A stretch of 15,439 bases of DNA from JAHEFX01 sp964614585 (GCA_964614585.1 CAZTLW010000049.1:1-15439); one strand, 5' to 3'; counted from the first letter of the stretch, positions 1-6,638 are shown. Notes: generated from the sequence alone by a model not told the origin. Program-made: numbers and translations.

Positions 1-1053
1 GCCCGACGCGGCAATGCCGAGTGCCGAGACCGCCCCGAGGGCCACGAACCCCCCGGCGGCCTCGAGGCCGCCCCCGGTGACGGGCCCGACGATGCGGCCG
101 AGCGCCATGATCCCCTGGGCGTCGCCGGTTCGCTCGCCGGGGCGGTCGGACCGCTCCTCGAGGAGCCGCAGCACCTTGGGGACCGTCACCCAGAACGCGA
201 AGCCCCACAGCCACAACCCGAGCACGGACAGCCAGGCGAACGGGGTGACGAACGACATCGCCACCGACACGGCCACGGCGGCGAACCACGGCCACGCCCG
301 CCGGCCGGTCACCCGGGTCCCGGCGATCCCGAAGAGGGCGTTGCCGGTCATGGCCACCGACAGCACCCAGTCCGGCGCGTCGAGGCCCTCGAGGTGGAGG
401 CCGATGAAGACGAAGGCGGCGGACCCGAACAAGGTCATGCCGGCCATGGCGACGAGCAGCACCAGGTTCGAGCGGGAGTCGCTCACCTGACGCCCCACGC
501 GGGTCCCACGCTCGACGTCGATCGGGAGCAGCAACGACACCCCGCCCAGCATGGCCAGGAGGAAGAACACGCTCTCGTAGCCGAACCCACCGATGAGGGG
601 GGCGAAGGCGATCGATCCCGCGGCGGCGGCGACCGGGCCGATCGCCGCCACCCGCCCCATGGCCGCCGGCTGGCGGGCGGCCTCGGCCCAGGCGATCCAG
701 TTGATCGTGCCCGCCGCCAGTCCGGCGAGGCCGCGCATGGCGACGAGTTCCGTGAACCCGGGGGCCAGACCGCTCATGAAGTTGGCCACGACGAGCACGA
801 GTGCCGACAGCACGAGGATGGCCCGGGACGTGCGCAGCAGGCGGCCCGCCCCGAACGAGGCGACCGAGAACGCGGCGACCTGGACGGTCGAGTAGAGGCC
901 CACCTGGGCGGTGGTCAGGCCGAAGCGCTCGACCAGCGGAGGGAACACGAAGGCGGTGGCGGCGAACATGACCGAGACCACCGCCGCCGACGCGATGAGT
1001 CCCGGCGAGAACGTGGGGCGCAGCGAGAGCGGTTGGCGGACCGGAGCGAACAC
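1..1053 (-). CDS. MFS permease, C-terminus cut by the window edge
   Basis: An uninterrupted minus-strand frame of 351 codons runs off the left edge of the window. The translation is a polytopic membrane protein with about ten hydrophobic helices. The first half contains helices around residues 20-40, 52-68, 78-95, 102-122, 134-155 and 160-177. A charged central loop (about 178-196, with IDVERGTRVGRQ) is followed by a second helical half, the 6+6 layout of the Major Facilitator Superfamily. The motif-A-like loop is degenerate (GAGRLLRTSRA, about 68-78), so the substrate cannot be guessed. It may be a multidrug or metabolite exporter, or an orphan MFS. I chose the GTG at 1053 because no ATG lies in this frame near the first helix and a TACGCT -10 box lies 9 nt upstream. 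It is divergent from the hydrolase at 1110 with only 56 bp between them. The missing part is probably the last 30-60 residues. Confidence 0.88.
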   Translation of the reverse strand, partial: MFAPVRQPLSLRPTFSPGLIASAAVVSVMFAATAFVFPPLVERFGLTTAQVGLYSTVQVAAFSVASFGAGRLLRTSRAILVLSALVLVVANFMSGLAPGFTELVAMRGLAGLAAGTINWIAWAEAARQPAAMGRVAAIGPVAAAAGSIAFAPLIGGFGYESVFFLLAMLGGVSLLLPIDVERGTRVGRQVSDSRSNLVLLVAMAGMTLFGSAAFVFIGLHLEGLDAPDWVLSVAMTGNALFGIAGTRVTGRRAWPWFAAVAVSVAMSFVTPFAWLSVLGLWLWGFAFWVTVPKVLRLLEERSDRPGERTGDAQGIMALGRIVGPVTGGGLEAAGGFVALGAVSALGIAASG

Positions 1054-1062
1054 GGCGACCGG

Positions 1063-1068
1063 AGCGTA
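1063..1068 (-). promoter_or_regulatory. Putative -10 box of the MFS gene (leaderless)
   Basis: TACGCT, read on the minus strand, lies 9 nt before the GTG at 1053 and fits TANNNT. No Shine-Dalgarno sequence lies between, and no good -35 hexamer is visible. It shares a 56-bp intergenic gap with the opposing box at 1097. The call rests on spacing only. Confidence 0.4.
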
Positions 1069-1096
1069 GGGGCCGGGCTCGCGCCATCGGTCCCGG

Positions 1097-1102
1097 TAGC
1101 GT
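1097..1102 (+). promoter_or_regulatory. Putative -10 box of the hydrolase gene (leaderless)
   Basis: TAGCGT lies 7 nt upstream of the ATG at 1110, the distance expected if transcription starts at the start codon itself. No purine-rich ribosome site is present in the 7 nt. The arrangement matches the boxes at 1900, 3048 and 5561. Confidence 0.5.
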
Positions 1103-1109
1103 CCGACCG

Positions 1110-1871
1110 ATGGCCACGATCGTCGGCGTCCATGGTGCCTTCCACCAGTACTGGGGGCCGAACCAGCTGCGCAGCCGGTGGTTGCCGGCGGTGCAGGACG
1201 GCCTCCTCCACGCCGGGGTCGACCTGCCGGCCGACGAGTTCGCCGTGGCGTTCTACGGCGACCTCTTTCGGCCCGACATCGAGGCGGGACGACCCGACGA
1301 CGACGAGATCCGGCGGATCGCCCGCCAGATCGGCCTCCTCGACCTCATCGAGGAGCGGTTGGGGGAGGGTGGCTACGAACTCCTTGCCGAGGAGTTGGGG
1401 CGCGAGCACCTGCGCCAACTCATCAACCAACTGGGCCGCTACTTCGCCGACGCCGACCTGCGGTCCGAGATCCGGTCACGGGTGGAGCGGGTCGTCGGGC
1501 GCGGCACCCGGGTGGTGGTGGCGCACTCCATGGGCACCGTCGTGGCCTACGAGGCCCTGGTCGCCCATCCGGAGTGGACGGTCGACACCTTCGTCACGTT
1601 GGGATCGCCGCTGGCCGGCGAGTTCGTCAGGTCCAGGCTCCAGCCGCCCGTGGGCGACCCGGGTTCGGGCGCGTGGCCGGGGGTGCGGCGGTGGGTCAAC
1701 GTCACCGCCGCCGGTGACACGGTGGTCCGGGAGGCCGACTTCGACCGGTGGTTCCCGAGGATCGAGCTCGCCAGCGTCGACAACGGGGCGGACGCCCATC
1801 GCGCCGAGCCCTATCTCAATGCCACCGTCACCGGTGCAGCGATCGCGGCCGGGCTGGCCGTTCCCGGTTGA
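1110..1871 (+). CDS. Alpha/beta hydrolase (lipase/esterase-like)
   Basis: A 253-residue protein with the hallmarks of an alpha/beta-hydrolase serine enzyme. The N-terminal beta strand with VHGAF (7-11) would supply an oxyanion-hole HG. The nucleophile elbow is VVAHSMGTV (136-144), with Ser140 in an A-H-S-M-G variant of GxSxG. Asp203 in AAGDTVV and His230 in GADAHRAEPYL are well placed to complete the triad. A charged helical insertion at about 55-125 probably forms a lid. No signal peptide or membrane segment is visible, so it is probably cytoplasmic. The substrate is unknown; a carboxyl ester or lipid is the family default. The start is supported by the -10-like TAGCGT 7 nt upstream. It is divergent from an MFS gene and lies 40 bp before a lipoprotein gene with its own promoter-like box, so it may be monocistronic. 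Confidence 0.85.
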   Translation: MATIVGVHGAFHQYWGPNQLRSRWLPAVQDGLLHAGVDLPADEFAVAFYGDLFRPDIEAGRPDDDEIRRIARQIGLLDLIEERLGEGGYELLAEELGREHLRQLINQLGRYFADADLRSEIRSRVERVVGRGTRVVVAHSMGTVVAYEALVAHPEWTVDTFVTLGSPLAGEFVRSRLQPPVGDPGSGAWPGVRRWVNVTAAGDTVVREADFDRWFPRIELASVDNGADAHRAEPYLNATVTGAAIAAGLAVPG

Positions 1872-1899
1872 ACCCCCACCCCGGGTGACGGCCGACTGG

Positions 1900-1905
1900 C
1901 ATACT
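1900..1905 (+). promoter_or_regulatory. Putative -10 box of lipoprotein gene 1 (leaderless)
   Basis: CATACT lies within the conserved block CGACTGGCATACTGCCGTG (1893-1911), 6 nt before the ATG at 1912. The same 19-bp block recurs exactly before the paralogous gene (3041-3059), with the box at the same distance from the start. There is no Shine-Dalgarno sequence between box and start. Confidence 0.5.
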
Positions 1906-1911
1906 GCCGTG

Positions 1912-2985
1912 ATGCCCCGCCGCCTCCTCCTCGTGTCCTTCGCCGCGGCGGTCCTCGTCTCGGCGTGCGGTTCGGGTGGCAGCGAGCCCCCCACGGTCGA
2001 CTTCACCCGCCTCGAGGCCGAGGGCTCCACCGTCATTGCCGAGTTCGCCTTCGACGACGACGATGGCCAGGTCACCGTCTCGGTCGACTGGGGCGACGGC
2101 AGCGAGCCGCGGACGTTCGTGGGCACCGGGTCGTCGGCCGCCAGCCACGAGTACGCCCCGGGGACCGGCGAGGTGGTGGTGACGCTGACGGCCACCGATG
2201 CCGACGGCCAGCAGGTGAGCACCGGCCGAACCGTGACGATCGACGCGGCGGCGGCCGACACCACCACCACGACGTCCGAGCCGGAGACGACGACCACGTC
2301 GTCGACCGAGCCGGAGACCACGACCTCGACGACGTCGAGCACCACGACCTCCACCACGAGCACCACGACCTCCACCACGACCACCACGACCACGACGACG
2401 GTGCCCGAGCCCGACGAGCTGGTATTCGAATTCGACGCCGACGATGCCGGGATCGTCACCACCATCGATCCGCCCAATGCCGATGCGTCGGTCGGTCGCA
2501 CGCGGGTCGCCGCCACCACGAGCGGGTTCGACGGGGGCGCTTCGGCCGAGGCGCTCCTCGAGTGGACGATCCCGGCCGAGGACCTGGCCGAGATCGTGGA
2601 GCCGGTCATCGCCTCCGGCGGGCAGATCCGGGTCGGCGTCATCATCGACTTCGCCTACTCGGCGACGATGGCCACCGGGCCGAACCCGGGTCGTGCGGCC
2701 GCGTTCTCGATCGCATCGAAGGGCTGGGAGTCCAACACCGTCTTCGGCGAGGCGGCCGGCCCCTTCGGCAGCATCGACAACGGGGACTCGTCCAGCCAGC
2801 CCACCACCAGCGACCGCACCGGGTTCGGGTCCACGTTCACGCCCCGCGGCGGGGACATCGTGGTGGAATTCGAGGTCCGCTGCCTCGTCCAACCCGGCGA
2901 GACCGTCTTCCAGATCGGGGAGAGCTCGACCTGCGAGGTGCAGTTCGACCCGAACGTCAGGGTCACCGTCCGCCAGGTCCCCTGA
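1912..2985 (+). CDS. PKD-domain lipoprotein, tandem copy 1
   Basis: A 357-residue exported lipoprotein. A short basic and hydrophobic signal (1-18) ends in a lipobox, VSAC, with Cys19 as the lipid-modified residue. Residues about 28-112 form a PKD-like beta-sandwich domain with VDWGDGS (58-64), HEYAPGTGEV (79-88) and TLTATDADG (91-99). A Ser/Thr-rich linker with SEPETT units (about 116-164) follows. The C-terminal domain (about 168-357) is unrecognised and has two cysteines (324, 341) that could form a disulfide. PKD domains usually serve as surface adhesion or spacing modules, so a cell-surface role is inferred; no catalytic motif is seen. The ATG at 1912 starts directly before the signal peptide. 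The upstream continuation of this frame to about 394 is antisense to the MFS gene and is not coding. A close paralog follows at 3060. Confidence 0.88.
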   Translation: MPRRLLLVSFAAAVLVSACGSGGSEPPTVDFTRLEAEGSTVIAEFAFDDDDGQVTVSVDWGDGSEPRTFVGTGSSAASHEYAPGTGEVVVTLTATDADGQQVSTGRTVTIDAAAADTTTTTSEPETTTTSSTEPETTTSTTSSTTTSTTSTTTSTTTTTTTTTVPEPDELVFEFDADDAGIVTTIDPPNADASVGRTRVAATTSGFDGGASAEALLEWTIPAEDLAEIVEPVIASGGQIRVGVIIDFAYSATMATGPNPGRAAAFSIASKGWESNTVFGEAAGPFGSIDNGDSSSQPTTSDRTGFGSTFTPRGGDIVVEFEVRCLVQPGETVFQIGESSTCEVQFDPNVRVTVRQVP

Positions 2986-3047
2986 GCGGCCACCAGCCCC
3001 GCCCCCCGGGCGACCTCGAACCCCGTCTCCGCGGACGCCCCGACTGG

Positions 3048-3053
3048 CATACT
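3048..3053 (+). promoter_or_regulatory. Putative -10 box of lipoprotein gene 2 (leaderless)
   Basis: CATACT lies 6 nt before the GTG at 3060, inside the block 3041-3059 that exactly repeats 1893-1911. Because the block is conserved in both copies while the sequence just upstream differs, it is a reasonable candidate for a functional start signal. Confidence 0.5.
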
Positions 3054-3059
3054 GCCGTG

Positions 3060-4124
3060 GTGCCGCGCCGTCTCTTCTTCGTTCTCTTCGCTGCGGCGGT
3101 GGTCGTGTCGGCCTGTGGCACGGGCGGCAGCGAGCCTCCCACCATTGACTTCACTCGCCTCGAAGCCGATGGGGCCACGGTGATCTCCGAGTTCGTCTTC
3201 GACGACGACGACGGCCAGGTCACCGTGTCGGTCGATTGGGGCGATGGCAGCGAGCCGCGGACGTTCGTCGGCAAGGGGTCGTCGGCTGCCAGCCACGAGT
3301 ACGCGCCGGGGACGGGTGAGGTGGTGGTGACGCTCACCGCCACCGACGAAGACGGCCAGCAGGTCAGCACCGGCCGGACCATCACCGTCGACGTAGCAGC
3401 GGCCGACACCACCACGTCCTCGTCCGAGCCCGAGACGGCTACGACGTCGTCGACCGAGCCGGAGACCACGACGACGTCGAGCACGACGACCTCCACCACC
3501 TCGTCCACGACCACGACCACGACCACGACGCTGCCGCCTGAGGCGCTCGAGCAGGTCTTCGAGTTCGATGAGGACGACGCCGAGTTGACACCCCGCGTCG
3601 ACTTCGGTGGCGGTGGCGCCTTCGGATACGTCGGTCGGACCAGGGTCGAGGCGTCCACGGCCGGCTTCGACGGTGGAGCGTTCGCCGAGGCAGCGCTGCG
3701 GTGGACGATCCCGGCCGCCGATCTCGAGCCCGTCCTCGAGCCGCTCATCGCCTCGGGGGGCGAGCTGTCGTTCAGGGTCCTCATCGACTTCGCCTTCTCG
3801 GCGACCCTTCGGACCGGGCCGAACCCGGGGCGAGCGGCGAGCTTCACCGTCAACTCGATCGGGTTGCAGGGCACGGAGGATGTCGGCTCGGCGGCCGGCC
3901 CGATCGGGGACATCGAGAACGGCGACGAGTTGGTACGACCCGCCACCTCCGAGCGCATCGGGTTCGGTGCCGTCGTGCCGGCCGAGCGGAAGGACCTCGT
4001 CGTCGTCCTCACGGCCTCGTGCCTTGTGCAACCCGGCGAGACCGTCTTCCAGATCGGGGAGAGCTCGGTCTGTGAGGTTACGGTCGATCCAACCGTCCGG
4101 GTGACCGTCGCGCCCGCATCCTGA
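3060..4124 (+). CDS. PKD-domain lipoprotein, tandem copy 2
   Basis: A 354-residue paralog of the preceding gene with the same architecture. The signal and lipobox VSAC put the lipidated Cys at 19. The PKD-like domain (about 28-112) has VDWGDGS and HEYAPGTGEV. The Ser/Thr-rich linker (about 116-158) is slightly shorter than in copy 1. The C-terminal domain keeps Cys321 and Cys338 and the shared stretch CLVQPGETVFQIGESS. Compared with copy 1, the first 112 residues are nearly unchanged, whereas the C-terminal domain differs at many positions, including an inserted Gly-rich FGGGGAFGY near 182-190. The GTG at 3060 is chosen because it aligns exactly with the ATG of copy 1 and directly begins the signal peptide. 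Function is unknown; a surface-exposed binding or structural role is inferred from lipidation and PKD. Confidence 0.87.
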   Translation: MPRRLFFVLFAAAVVVSACGTGGSEPPTIDFTRLEADGATVISEFVFDDDDGQVTVSVDWGDGSEPRTFVGKGSSAASHEYAPGTGEVVVTLTATDEDGQQVSTGRTITVDVAAADTTTSSSEPETATTSSTEPETTTTSSTTTSTTSSTTTTTTTTLPPEALEQVFEFDEDDAELTPRVDFGGGGAFGYVGRTRVEASTAGFDGGAFAEAALRWTIPAADLEPVLEPLIASGGELSFRVLIDFAFSATLRTGPNPGRAASFTVNSIGLQGTEDVGSAAGPIGDIENGDELVRPATSERIGFGAVVPAERKDLVVVLTASCLVQPGETVFQIGESSVCEVTVDPTVRVTVAPAS

Positions 4125-4150
4125 CTCGCCACCAGCCCCGTCGCCACGCC

Positions 4151-4156
4151 TAGCCT
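4151..4156 (+). promoter_or_regulatory. Putative -10 box of the second MFS gene
   Basis: TAGCCT (TANNNT) is 27 nt upstream of the TTG at 4184. It would give a transcript start near 4163 and a short leader carrying the Shine-Dalgarno GGAGG. No convincing -35 is visible. Confidence 0.35.
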
Positions 4157-4173
4157 GCCGCGGCCCCCTCACC

Positions 4174-4178
4174 GGAGG
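4174..4178 (+). promoter_or_regulatory. Shine-Dalgarno GGAGG deciding a TTG start
   Basis: GGAGG lies 5 nt before the TTG at 4184. It decides this rare start codon, since no ATG or GTG precedes the first transmembrane helix. Confidence 0.7.
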
Positions 4179-4183
4179 ACCCC

Positions 4184-5359
4184 TTGGCCCGCCGCCCCCC
4201 GGCGATCCTCCTCTTCCTCACCTCGGTCGTCGGCGTCAGCGCCACGAGCCTCGTCACGTCGTCGCTGCCCGACATCGTCGACGCCTTCGACGCGCCGGCC
4301 GCGGCGGCGGGGCTGGTGCTCGGTGCCTCGACGGTGCCGGGCATCGTGCTGGCGATCGTGGTCGGCCTCCTCGCCGACCGCTTCGGGCGCAAGGGCCTCC
4401 TCGTCGGGTCGTTGCTGCTCTTCGGCGTCGCCGGCGTGGCCGGCGCCTTCGCCCCCACGTTCGGGGTGTTCCTGGCGTTCCGGGCCCTCCAGGGGGCGGG
4501 GTCGTCGGCCTTGCTCAACCTGGCGGCGACGGTGATCGGCGACCACTGGGAGGGGACGGAGCGGTCGGCCATGATCGGGCGCAACACGGCGTTCGTGACG
4601 GTGTCGATCGCCATCCTCCCCACCGTCGGCGGGTTGCTCACGGACTTCGTGGGCTGGCAGGGCCCGTTCTTCCTCTTCGCCCTCGCCATCCCGCTCGGGG
4701 TGGCGGTCTGGCTGCGGGTGCCCGAGACCGACCTCCCGCCGGCGCCATCGCTCGCCGAGCAACTGTCGACCTCGGCCCGGTTCGCCGTCGGACGGCGGAT
4801 GCTGATCATCGTCGGCCTGTGCGTGACCGTCTTCGTCGTGCTGTTCGGGGCGTCGCTCACGATCGCCCCATTCCACGCCGAGGAGGTCTTCGGTCTCTCG
4901 GCCTCGGCCCGCGGGCTCCTGCTGGGGCTGCCGGCCATCGCCGCCACGATCGTGGCCACCCTCCTCGGCCGCCTGGTCGGTCGCTTCGGGCGGGTCGCAC
5001 TCGTCACCGCGGGTGGGCTCGTCTACGCCGGGGCCTACCTGACGATGGGACTGGCACCCACCGTGTGGCTCTTCGCCGCCGCGATCCTGGTGGTGGGCGC
5101 CGCCGAGGGCCTGACGATCCCGGTGCTGCAGGACGCCACGCTCTCGGGGGCGCCGCCGGAGCGCCGGGGCATTGCGGTGTCGGTGTTCGGGTCGGCGGCG
5201 CGCCTCGGCCAGACGCTGGGGCCGGCCATCGCCGGTGTGACGTTGGCGGGGGTGGGGACCCGCGGCTCGTTCTGGATCTTCGCCGCCATCGCCACGCTCA
5301 TCGCCGTCGGGGCGTGGGGCGGCGGGCGGGTGCTCCGGACGCAGCCGGCGCCGGCCTAG
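4184..5359 (+). CDS. MFS permease, DHA1/drug-efflux type
   Basis: A 391-residue integral membrane protein of the Major Facilitator Superfamily with twelve predicted helices. Motif A is intact (GLLADRFGRK, 61-70, between helices 2 and 3). The motif-B-like segment is FLAFRALQGAGSSAL (97-111), with the conserved Arg100. The end of helix 5 and start of helix 6 carry GGLLTDFVGWQGPFFL (149-164), a pattern typical of proton-coupled drug:H+ antiporters. A degenerate second motif A is GRLVGRFGRVAL in the C-terminal half. Family knowledge suggests export of small molecules; the substrate cannot be read from the sequence. TTG is used as start, supported by GGAGG 5 nt upstream. The stop TAG overlaps the stop of the convergent small gene in a shared CTAG. 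Confidence 0.9.
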   Translation: MARRPPAILLFLTSVVGVSATSLVTSSLPDIVDAFDAPAAAAGLVLGASTVPGIVLAIVVGLLADRFGRKGLLVGSLLLFGVAGVAGAFAPTFGVFLAFRALQGAGSSALLNLAATVIGDHWEGTERSAMIGRNTAFVTVSIAILPTVGGLLTDFVGWQGPFFLFALAIPLGVAVWLRVPETDLPPAPSLAEQLSTSARFAVGRRMLIIVGLCVTVFVVLFGASLTIAPFHAEEVFGLSASARGLLLGLPAIAATIVATLLGRLVGRFGRVALVTAGGLVYAGAYLTMGLAPTVWLFAAAILVVGAAEGLTIPVLQDATLSGAPPERRGIAVSVFGSAARLGQTLGPAIAGVTLAGVGTRGSFWIFAAIATLIAVGAWGGGRVLRTQPAPA

Positions 5360-5553
5360 CTGGGCGGCGGCACGCGGGGCGGGTCGGTTTCCTGGGCCTG
5401 GCGCCAGAGGTAGAGCCAGCCGAGGCCGTGGATGCCGATGGCGACCAGGAGGATGATCGCGGCGCCCCACCAACCGAGGGCGGCGGCCACGACGGCGGCG
5501 ATCCCGGCGCCGACGACGAGGGCGGTGCGCACGCCATTGAGGGGTCCGAACAT
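5356..5553 (-). CDS. Small two-helix membrane protein, hypothetical
   Basis: A 65-residue protein starting MFGPLNGVRTAL. It has two hydrophobic helices, roughly residues 9-27 and 30-49, separated by a short GWWG turn, and a hydrophilic proline-rich tail (ETDPPRVPPPS). I do not recognise a family. The ATG at 5553 is preferred over longer in-frame possibilities because a TACCAT box lies 7 nt upstream, matching the leaderless pattern of other genes here, and because upstream residues look like translated intergenic DNA. Its stop TAG overlaps that of the convergent MFS gene by two bases (CTAG, 5356-5359). It could act as a small membrane accessory protein, but nothing in the sequence shows that. 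Confidence 0.6.
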   Translation of the reverse strand: MFGPLNGVRTALVVGAGIAAVVAAALGWWGAAIILLVAIGIHGLGWLYLWRQAQETDPPRVPPPS

Positions 5554-5560
5554 GTCATCG

Positions 5561-5566
5561 ATGGTA
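5561..5566 (-). promoter_or_regulatory. Putative -10 box of the small membrane protein (leaderless)
   Basis: TACCAT on the minus strand lies 7 nt before the ATG at 5553, with no Shine-Dalgarno between. It has the same geometry as the boxes at 1097 (7 nt), 1900 and 3048 (6 nt each). Confidence 0.45.
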
Positions 5567-5673
5567 TCGGTGCTCGAGGATCTATCCGGGCGCCTCGATC
5601 GTCGCTCGAACCGCGGGCCGGAGACCATCATTTCGACGCGCCCCGGCCCAGAGTCACGTTCAGCCCGCGGTGC

Positions 5674-5688
5674 CGAACCCTGGGTTCG
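5674..5688. repeat. Short perfect inverted repeat
   Basis: CGAACCC and GGGTTCG are separated by one T. It lies about 120 bp upstream of the small minus-strand gene and near the GC-rich hairpin at 5700. It could be an operator half-site pair, or chance in G+C-rich DNA. The rest of the stretch 5567-5699 holds nothing I can identify. Confidence 0.35.
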
Positions 5689-5699
5689 CAACCGCGGCT

Positions 5700-5732
5700 G
5701 GGGCCCGGGGGTGACTGGTGCCCCCGGGCCCC
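5700..5732 (-). terminator. GC-rich hairpin, probable terminator of the 5770-6471 gene
   Basis: A perfect 12-bp stem, GGGGCCCGGGGG against CCCCCGGGCCCC, with a 9-nt loop (5712-5720). It begins 38 nt past the stop codon of the minus-strand helical-repeat gene. No U-tract follows, as is common for hairpin terminators proposed in high-G+C actinobacteria. The symmetric stem could act in either direction, and the GTAC octad array lies between it and the gene. Confidence 0.6.
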
Positions 5733-5734
5733 GC

Positions 5735-5766
5735 CGTCGTACCGTCGTACCGTCGTACCGTCGTAC
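5735..5766. repeat. GTAC-type tandem array, 8-bp unit x4
   Basis: Four perfect copies of CGTCGTAC in a row, ending 4 bp before the last base of the minus-strand stop codon at 5770-5772. The units share the GTAC core with the arrays at 7580, 9673, 15289 and 15378. Confidence 0.85.
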
Positions 5767-5769
5767 CGC

Positions 5770-6471
5770 TCAGCCCTCGGCGTTCTCGCCGGGGACCCGG
5801 TCGATCCACCGCTCGATTCGCTCCTCGGCGATCTCCAACAGGCCCGAGACGAGTTCGTCGCGGCTGACCTCGTTCTCGGCGGCCACCTCGGCGACGCTCT
5901 GGCCGTCGCGGAGAGCGTCGGCCAGGTCGGACGCCTCGATGCCGATGAGGTCGGCGGCGTTGGCAAGCCCGGCGGCGGCCACCGGGTGGTTGCGCACGAA
6001 GCGCCGGTCGGCGGGGGAGCGGTCGACGGCCTCGTCGGCCCGCTCGGCCGCCCGCTCCTTCATCCGCTCGGCGCGCTCGGCGTCGATGCGACCGTCCTCG
6101 ACGGCCTCGTCGATGGCGGCCTCGGTGGCCGCGACGATGGCGTCGGTGAGTTCGTCGCGCTCGACGCCCTGGGCGGCGGCCGCCTCGGCGATCGTGGCGC
6201 CGTCGCCGATGGCCTCCCGGAAGGCCTCGGTGTCGAGTCCGAGGTCCTCGGCCACCTCACCCGGATCCCAGCCGGGGGTGCGGTCGCCGCGCGCCCGGTT
6301 CCGATCGAGCATGCCGAGGGGGGTGACCTCGGCGTCGTCGAGCGCCCCGACGGCGTCGTCGGCGACGAGCGCCTCGGCACCGTCGGTGCTGCCGAGGGTC
6401 CCGGCCCAGAAGCCGCCGGCGACGAAGGCGAGCCCGGCGAGGCCGGCGATGATCAGGTTCCTGGTTCGCAT
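5770..6471 (-). CDS. Secreted or membrane-anchored helical-repeat protein
   Basis: A 233-residue protein with an N-terminal hydrophobic segment (about 6-26, in MRTRNLIIAGLAGLAFVAGG). This is either an uncleaved anchor or a signal peptide; there is no lipobox. The rest is acidic and strongly helical. Two related units are visible, about 73-150 and 170-225, each with a pattern like DLGLDTEAFREAIGDGATIAEAAAAQGVERDELTDAI followed by a charged helix. The second unit reads DLIGIEASDLADALRDGQSVAEVAAENEVSRDELVSGL. This duplicated helical hairpin resembles unnamed extracytoplasmic proteins of Gram-positive bacteria, an impression not checked by search. No catalytic motif is seen. The ATG at 6471 is supported by AAAGGA 6 nt upstream. 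It is divergent from nuoA, with a 167-bp intergenic region. Confidence 0.82.
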   Translation of the reverse strand: MRTRNLIIAGLAGLAFVAGGFWAGTLGSTDGAEALVADDAVGALDDAEVTPLGMLDRNRARGDRTPGWDPGEVAEDLGLDTEAFREAIGDGATIAEAAAAQGVERDELTDAIVAATEAAIDEAVEDGRIDAERAERMKERAAERADEAVDRSPADRRFVRNHPVAAAGLANAADLIGIEASDLADALRDGQSVAEVAAENEVSRDELVSGLLEIAEERIERWIDRVPGENAEG

Positions 6472-6477
6472 GGTGCG

Positions 6478-6483
6478 TCCTTT
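6478..6483 (-). promoter_or_regulatory. Shine-Dalgarno AAAGGA for the helical-repeat gene
   Basis: On the minus strand AAAGGA lies 6 nt before the ATG at 6471. It decides this start over in-frame upstream codons that would prepend about 40 residues of non-signal-like sequence. Confidence 0.65.
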
Positions 6484-6584
6484 CGGTGGGGGATGGTCTG
6501 CACCCTGTCGACCCCCACGATCGGGATCCCTGCTGGCAATCCTCCCCGAACGGGCTGGGAGTTCCCTGTGAATCGAGGCGCCTC

Positions 6585-6622
6585 CCGACAAGTTGGGACG
6601 CCGGACCTACCGTTCCTATGCT
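6585..6622 (+). promoter_or_regulatory. Candidate promoter of the nuo operon
   Basis: Two overlapping sigma-70-type readings are possible. One is CCGACA (6585-6590), 17 bp, TACCGT (6608-6613). The other is TTGGGA (6593-6598), 18 bp, TATGCT (6617-6622). Both place the transcript start shortly before the ATG at 6639, and the second overlaps the alternative ATG at 6618. No regulator site is evident. Confidence 0.45.
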
Positions 6623-6638
6623 CGCCCACCGAGACACC

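Larger units (their letters stand above)
1893..4140 (+). repeat. Tandem gene duplication, two units of about 1.1 kb
   Basis: Unit 1 is about 1893-3001 and unit 2 about 3041-4140. Each begins with the same CGACTGGCATACTGCCGTG block, contains one lipoprotein gene, and ends with GCCACCAGCCCCG just past the stop codon (2989-3001 and 4128-4140). The whole cassette, promoter included, was therefore duplicated. The signal peptide and PKD region are nearly identical between copies, while the C-terminal domains have diverged clearly. Confidence 0.85.

Noticed and set aside
394..1911. Long plus-strand open frame continuous with lipoprotein 1
   Set aside because: It is antisense to the MFS gene and out of frame with the hydrolase, with His/Arg/Gly-rich composition typical of a shadow frame. 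The lipoprotein signal peptide begins at 1912.
2260..2403. Reading the Thr-rich tract as a mobile or non-coding repeat
   Set aside because: The tract keeps the reading frame in both paralogs and encodes a plausible linker between two domains, so it is coding.
6618..6638. Upstream ATG for nuoA giving MLAHRDT before the usual start
   Set aside because: It overlaps a good candidate -10 (TATGCT) and adds residues not expected in NuoA, so 6639 is preferred. It remains possible.
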